Assembly (NCBI RefSeq): GCF_001189845.1
Contig: NZ_LFLZ01000038.1
Location: forward strand, 1 to 64,000
DNA length: 64,000 bases
DNA from: Bradyrhizobium tropiciagri
GTDB taxonomy: Bacteria; Pseudomonadota; Alphaproteobacteria; Rhizobiales; Xanthobacteraceae
Direction: 5' to 3'
This document shows, in pieces, positions 62,028 through 64,000 of this stretch. The translations under genes were made by a program, and so were the position numbers. Position 1 is the stretch's first letter. Each line of letters starts with the position of its first letter. The notes under the pieces were generated by a model. The model worked only from the letters and a program-made list of their open reading frames with translations, searched no databases and was not told the origin of the DNA.

Positions 62028-62981
62028 ATGGCTGCGCCCGACAACGAAAAGTCCCGTCTCGACGACGCGGCGCGCGCCGGCTGGCTGTATTTCATCGCCG
62101 GCCACACCCAGGACGAAATTGCAAAAATGCTGCAGGTGTCGCGCGCCTCGGCGCAGCGCCTGGTGTCGCTGTGCCTGGCCGAGCGGCTGATCACGTTCCG
62201 GCTCGAGCATCCGATCGCGGCCTGCATGGAGCTGGCCTCGCGGCTGAAGGAACGGTTCGACCTGGTGCATTGCGACGTGGTGCCGACTGATCCGGCGGCG
62301 CCGCTGTCGAATGCAGGGATTGCCGAGCGCAGCGCCAATCTGCTGGAGATGACGCTGCGCTCGGAGACGCCGGTCATCGTCGCGCTCGGCACCGGCCGCG
62401 CGGTGCGCGCCGCGGTCGAACGGGTCTCACCGATCGAACGGCCCGATCACCAGATCGTCTCGCTGGTCGGCAACATCTCCGCCGACGGCTCGGCGAGCTT
62501 CTACGACACGGTGGGACGGCTGGCCGATCGCACCGGCGCGCGCCACTACCCGATGCCGCTGCCGTTTTTGATGTCGAGCGAGGACGAGCGCAACCGCATG
62601 GTCCGCATCGATCCGATCGCGCGGGTGAGGGCGGTCGCCGCCAAGGCCGATCTGCGGCTGATAGGCATCGGCCAGATGGACCAGAAGGCCCAGGTCCATG
62701 TCGACGGCTTCGTCACCCGCGAGGAGCTGCTGGAGATGATGCGGCTCGGCGCGGTCGGCGAGGTGACCGGCTGGGCCTATGACGCCAAGGGCCGCCTGAT
62801 CAAGGGCGGCACCAACAAGCGCCTGACCAGCGTTCCGCCGCAGATCCCCGCGGTCTCGACCACGATCGCCGCCGCCGTCGGCGTCGCCAAGGTGCCGTCG
62901 ATCAAGGCGGCATTGGCGGGCCGGGTGATCAACGGCCTGATCACGGATGAGGCGACCGCACGCGCCGTGCTGGATCGATAG
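62028..62981 (+). CDS. SorC/DeoR-family sugar-responsive regulator
   Basis: The product is 317 residues. The N-terminal helix-turn-helix is AGHTQDEIAKMLQVSRASAQ RLV; the rest is the SorC sugar-phosphate domain (VIVALGTGRAVRAAVERVSP; VDGFVTREELLEMMRLGAVG; SIKAALAGRVINGLITDEAT). It starts 9 bases after the HAD gene and would respond to a phosphorylated sugar or polyol. Direct repeats CATACGCTCAAC/CATATGCTCAAC before the downstream ABC binding-protein gene are the natural target. Confidence 0.92.
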   Translation: MAAPDNEKSRLDDAARAGWLYFIAGHTQDEIAKMLQVSRASAQRLVSLCLAERLITFRLEHPIAACMELASRLKERFDLVHCDVVPTDPAAPLSNAGIAERSANLLEMTLRSETPVIVALGTGRAVRAAVERVSPIERPDHQIVSLVGNISADGSASFYDTVGRLADRTGARHYPMPLPFLMSSEDERNRMVRIDPIARVRAVAAKADLRLIGIGQMDQKAQVHVDGFVTREELLEMMRLGAVGEVTGWAYDAKGRLIKGGTNKRLTSVPPQIPAVSTTIAAAVGVAKVPSIKAALAGRVINGLITDEATARAVLDR

Positions 62982-63347
62982 AATCGGTGCGCTGTACTTC
63001 ACCTCGCCCCGCCTGCGGGGAGAGGTCGGAATGCATCGCCAGATGCATTCCGGGTGAGGGGGAGTCTCCACGCATTCCTCTGCTTTCGTATGCGCGGAGA
63101 GGGTCCCTCACCCCAACCCTCTCCCCGTGAAGAACGGGGCGAGGGAGCGCAGTCGCGTCGCGGTTGCAGTTCAACTTCTCAGCACTGGTCGCTCTCTTCG
63201 CGTCCGCAAAAACCTCCCTTCCAGCGTGCAGTGGAACCCGCAATCGCGCGGGACGGCACCACCCGCGCGCTTGACAAATTTTGGCGGCAGTATGAACATA
63301 CGCTCAACACGTGGGCATATGCTCAACGTGACATAAGGGAGGTCACC
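62982..63347. repeat. Palindromic repeat and promoter region before the polyol ABC operon
   Basis: 62995-63145 contains paired CTCTCCCC/GGGGAGAG-type palindromes with CATCG-AGATG and CCGGGTGAGGG, as seen in the 14365-14490 region. The remainder carries the promoter and operator features listed separately. No gene is seen. Confidence 0.65.
63271..63327 (+). promoter_or_regulatory. Promoter with direct repeats, probable SorC operator
   Basis: TTGACA at 63271-63276 is a good -35, but the -10 at 16-18 bases is weak. CATACGCTCAAC (63297-63308) and CATATGCTCAAC (63316-63327) repeat with a 19-base period, about two helix turns, just upstream of a strong ribosome site (AGGGAGG) for the ABC gene. Confidence 0.6.
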
Positions 63348-64000
63348 TTGAAAAACGTCCTTTGCGCCGTTGCGGGCGCGGCTGCTCTTTTGATCTCTGC
63401 CCCCTCGATCGCCCAGACCACGCTGACGGTGGCGACCGTCAACAACGGCGACATGATCCGCATGCAGGGGCTCACCAGCGAATTCACCGCGAAGAATCCC
63501 GACATATCAGTCAAATGGGTGACGCTCGAGGAGAACGTGCTGCGCCAGCGCGTGACCACCGACATCGCCACCAAGGGCGGTCAGTTCGACGTGCTCACCA
63601 TCGGCACCTATGAGGTCCCGATCTGGGCCAAGAAGAGCTGGCTGGTGCCGCTCGATAAGCTCGGCGCCGATTACGACGTCAATGACCTGCTGCCAAAGAT
63701 CAGGGATGCGGTCTCGGTCGACGGCAAGCTCTACGCCGCGCCGTTCTACGGCGAGAGCTCGATGGTGATGTACCGCACCGACCTGTTCGACAAGGCCGGC
63801 CTGAAGATGCCGGACAGCCCGACCTGGGATTTCGTGGTCGATGCGGCGAAGAAGCTCACCGACAAATCAGCCGGTGTCTACGGCATCTGCCTGCGCGGCA
63901 AGGCCGGCTGGGGTGAGAACATGGCGTTCCTGACCGCGATGGCCAATTCCTTCGGCGCGCGCTGGTTCGACGAGAAGTGGGAGCCGCAGTTCAACTCGCC
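63348..64000 (+). CDS. Sorbitol/mannitol-type ABC transporter substrate-binding protein (3' end outside window)
   Basis: TTG 63348 follows AGGGAGGTCACC and opens a signal peptide (KNVLCAVAGAAALLISAPSI ending AQ). The visible 217 residues match extracellular solute-binding family 1 proteins of polyol transporters (TLTVATVNNGDMIRMQGLTS; KSWLVPLDKLGADYDVNDLL; PFYGESSMVMYRTDLFDKAG). The frame runs off the right end. With the SorC regulator and HAD phosphatase it forms the start of a polyol uptake and metabolism locus. Confidence 0.88.
   Translation, partial: MKNVLCAVAGAAALLISAPSIAQTTLTVATVNNGDMIRMQGLTSEFTAKNPDISVKWVTLEENVLRQRVTTDIATKGGQFDVLTIGTYEVPIWAKKSWLVPLDKLGADYDVNDLLPKIRDAVSVDGKLYAAPFYGESSMVMYRTDLFDKAGLKMPDSPTWDFVVDAAKKLTDKSAGVYGICLRGKAGWGENMAFLTAMANSFGARWFDEKWEPQFNS

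Overview
The window reads as a chromosomal segment of a Bradyrhizobium-like alphaproteobacterium (Nitrobacteraceae). The basis is high GC content, a ROSE-type RNA thermometer ahead of a small heat-shock gene, several dispersed palindromic elements typical of that genus, and overall gene content. This assignment is inference; there is no rRNA or other marker gene. I saw no rRNA, tRNA, CRISPR array, insertion sequence or prophage.

Layout. 1-9 kb: the end of an autotransporter, a very long TPR/glycosyltransferase/TPR/sulfotransferase frame broken by two single-base shifts, and a UPF0182 membrane protein. 9-14 kb: a divergent MFS/TetR pair around a perfect inverted repeat, a small heat-shock operon behind a ROSE thermometer, and three overlapping small ORFs of unknown function. 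14-18 kb: palindromic repeats, a stand-alone FabF, a graveyard of gene remnants (TetR tail, ParB-like N-terminus, PilZ), and a two-gene unit of unknown function. 18-22 kb: a BisC-type molybdoenzyme and a secreted alpha/beta hydrolase.

22.2-35.3 kb: a divergent HxlR regulator faces twelve tightly packed co-directional genes: DsbA-like isomerase, acyl-CoA ligase, SDR, two acyl-CoA dehydrogenases, thiolase, nitronate monooxygenase-like protein, enoyl-CoA hydratase, iron-type alcohol dehydrogenase, GST, second SDR and a branched-chain-type ABC binding protein. This looks like a catabolic operon for an imported acid that is activated to a CoA thioester and beta-oxidised. The substrate is unknown.

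35.3-48.6 kb: a Wzx/Wzy-type polysaccharide locus with GIPC-transferase-like protein, GT4 glycosyltransferase, chain-length/co-polymerase protein with a degenerate kinase domain, flippase, FAD enzyme, FemAB/CelD-like acyltransferase, WecG/TagA glycosyltransferase, polymerase and GH5 glycosidase. The set resembles holdfast or unipolar-polysaccharide loci. 48.7-55.3 kb: an MFS transporter, a DyP peroxidase with a C-terminal cargo peptide translationally coupled to an encapsulin shell gene, a DUF2171 protein and ClpB. 55.9-61.2 kb: a proline-rich YXWGXW protein, a CbpA/CbpM chaperone pair, small proteins and a KefB-type antiporter. 61.3-64 kb: a HAD phosphatase, a SorC-family regulator and the start of a polyol-type ABC binding protein.

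Six otherwise intact genes (TPR protein, MFS, nitronate monooxygenase-like, iron ADH, encapsulin, KefB) carry single-base frame breaks, and most of these are one base missing from a GGC. Sequencing error is therefore the simplest explanation, and the breaks should be checked before any of these genes is called dead.
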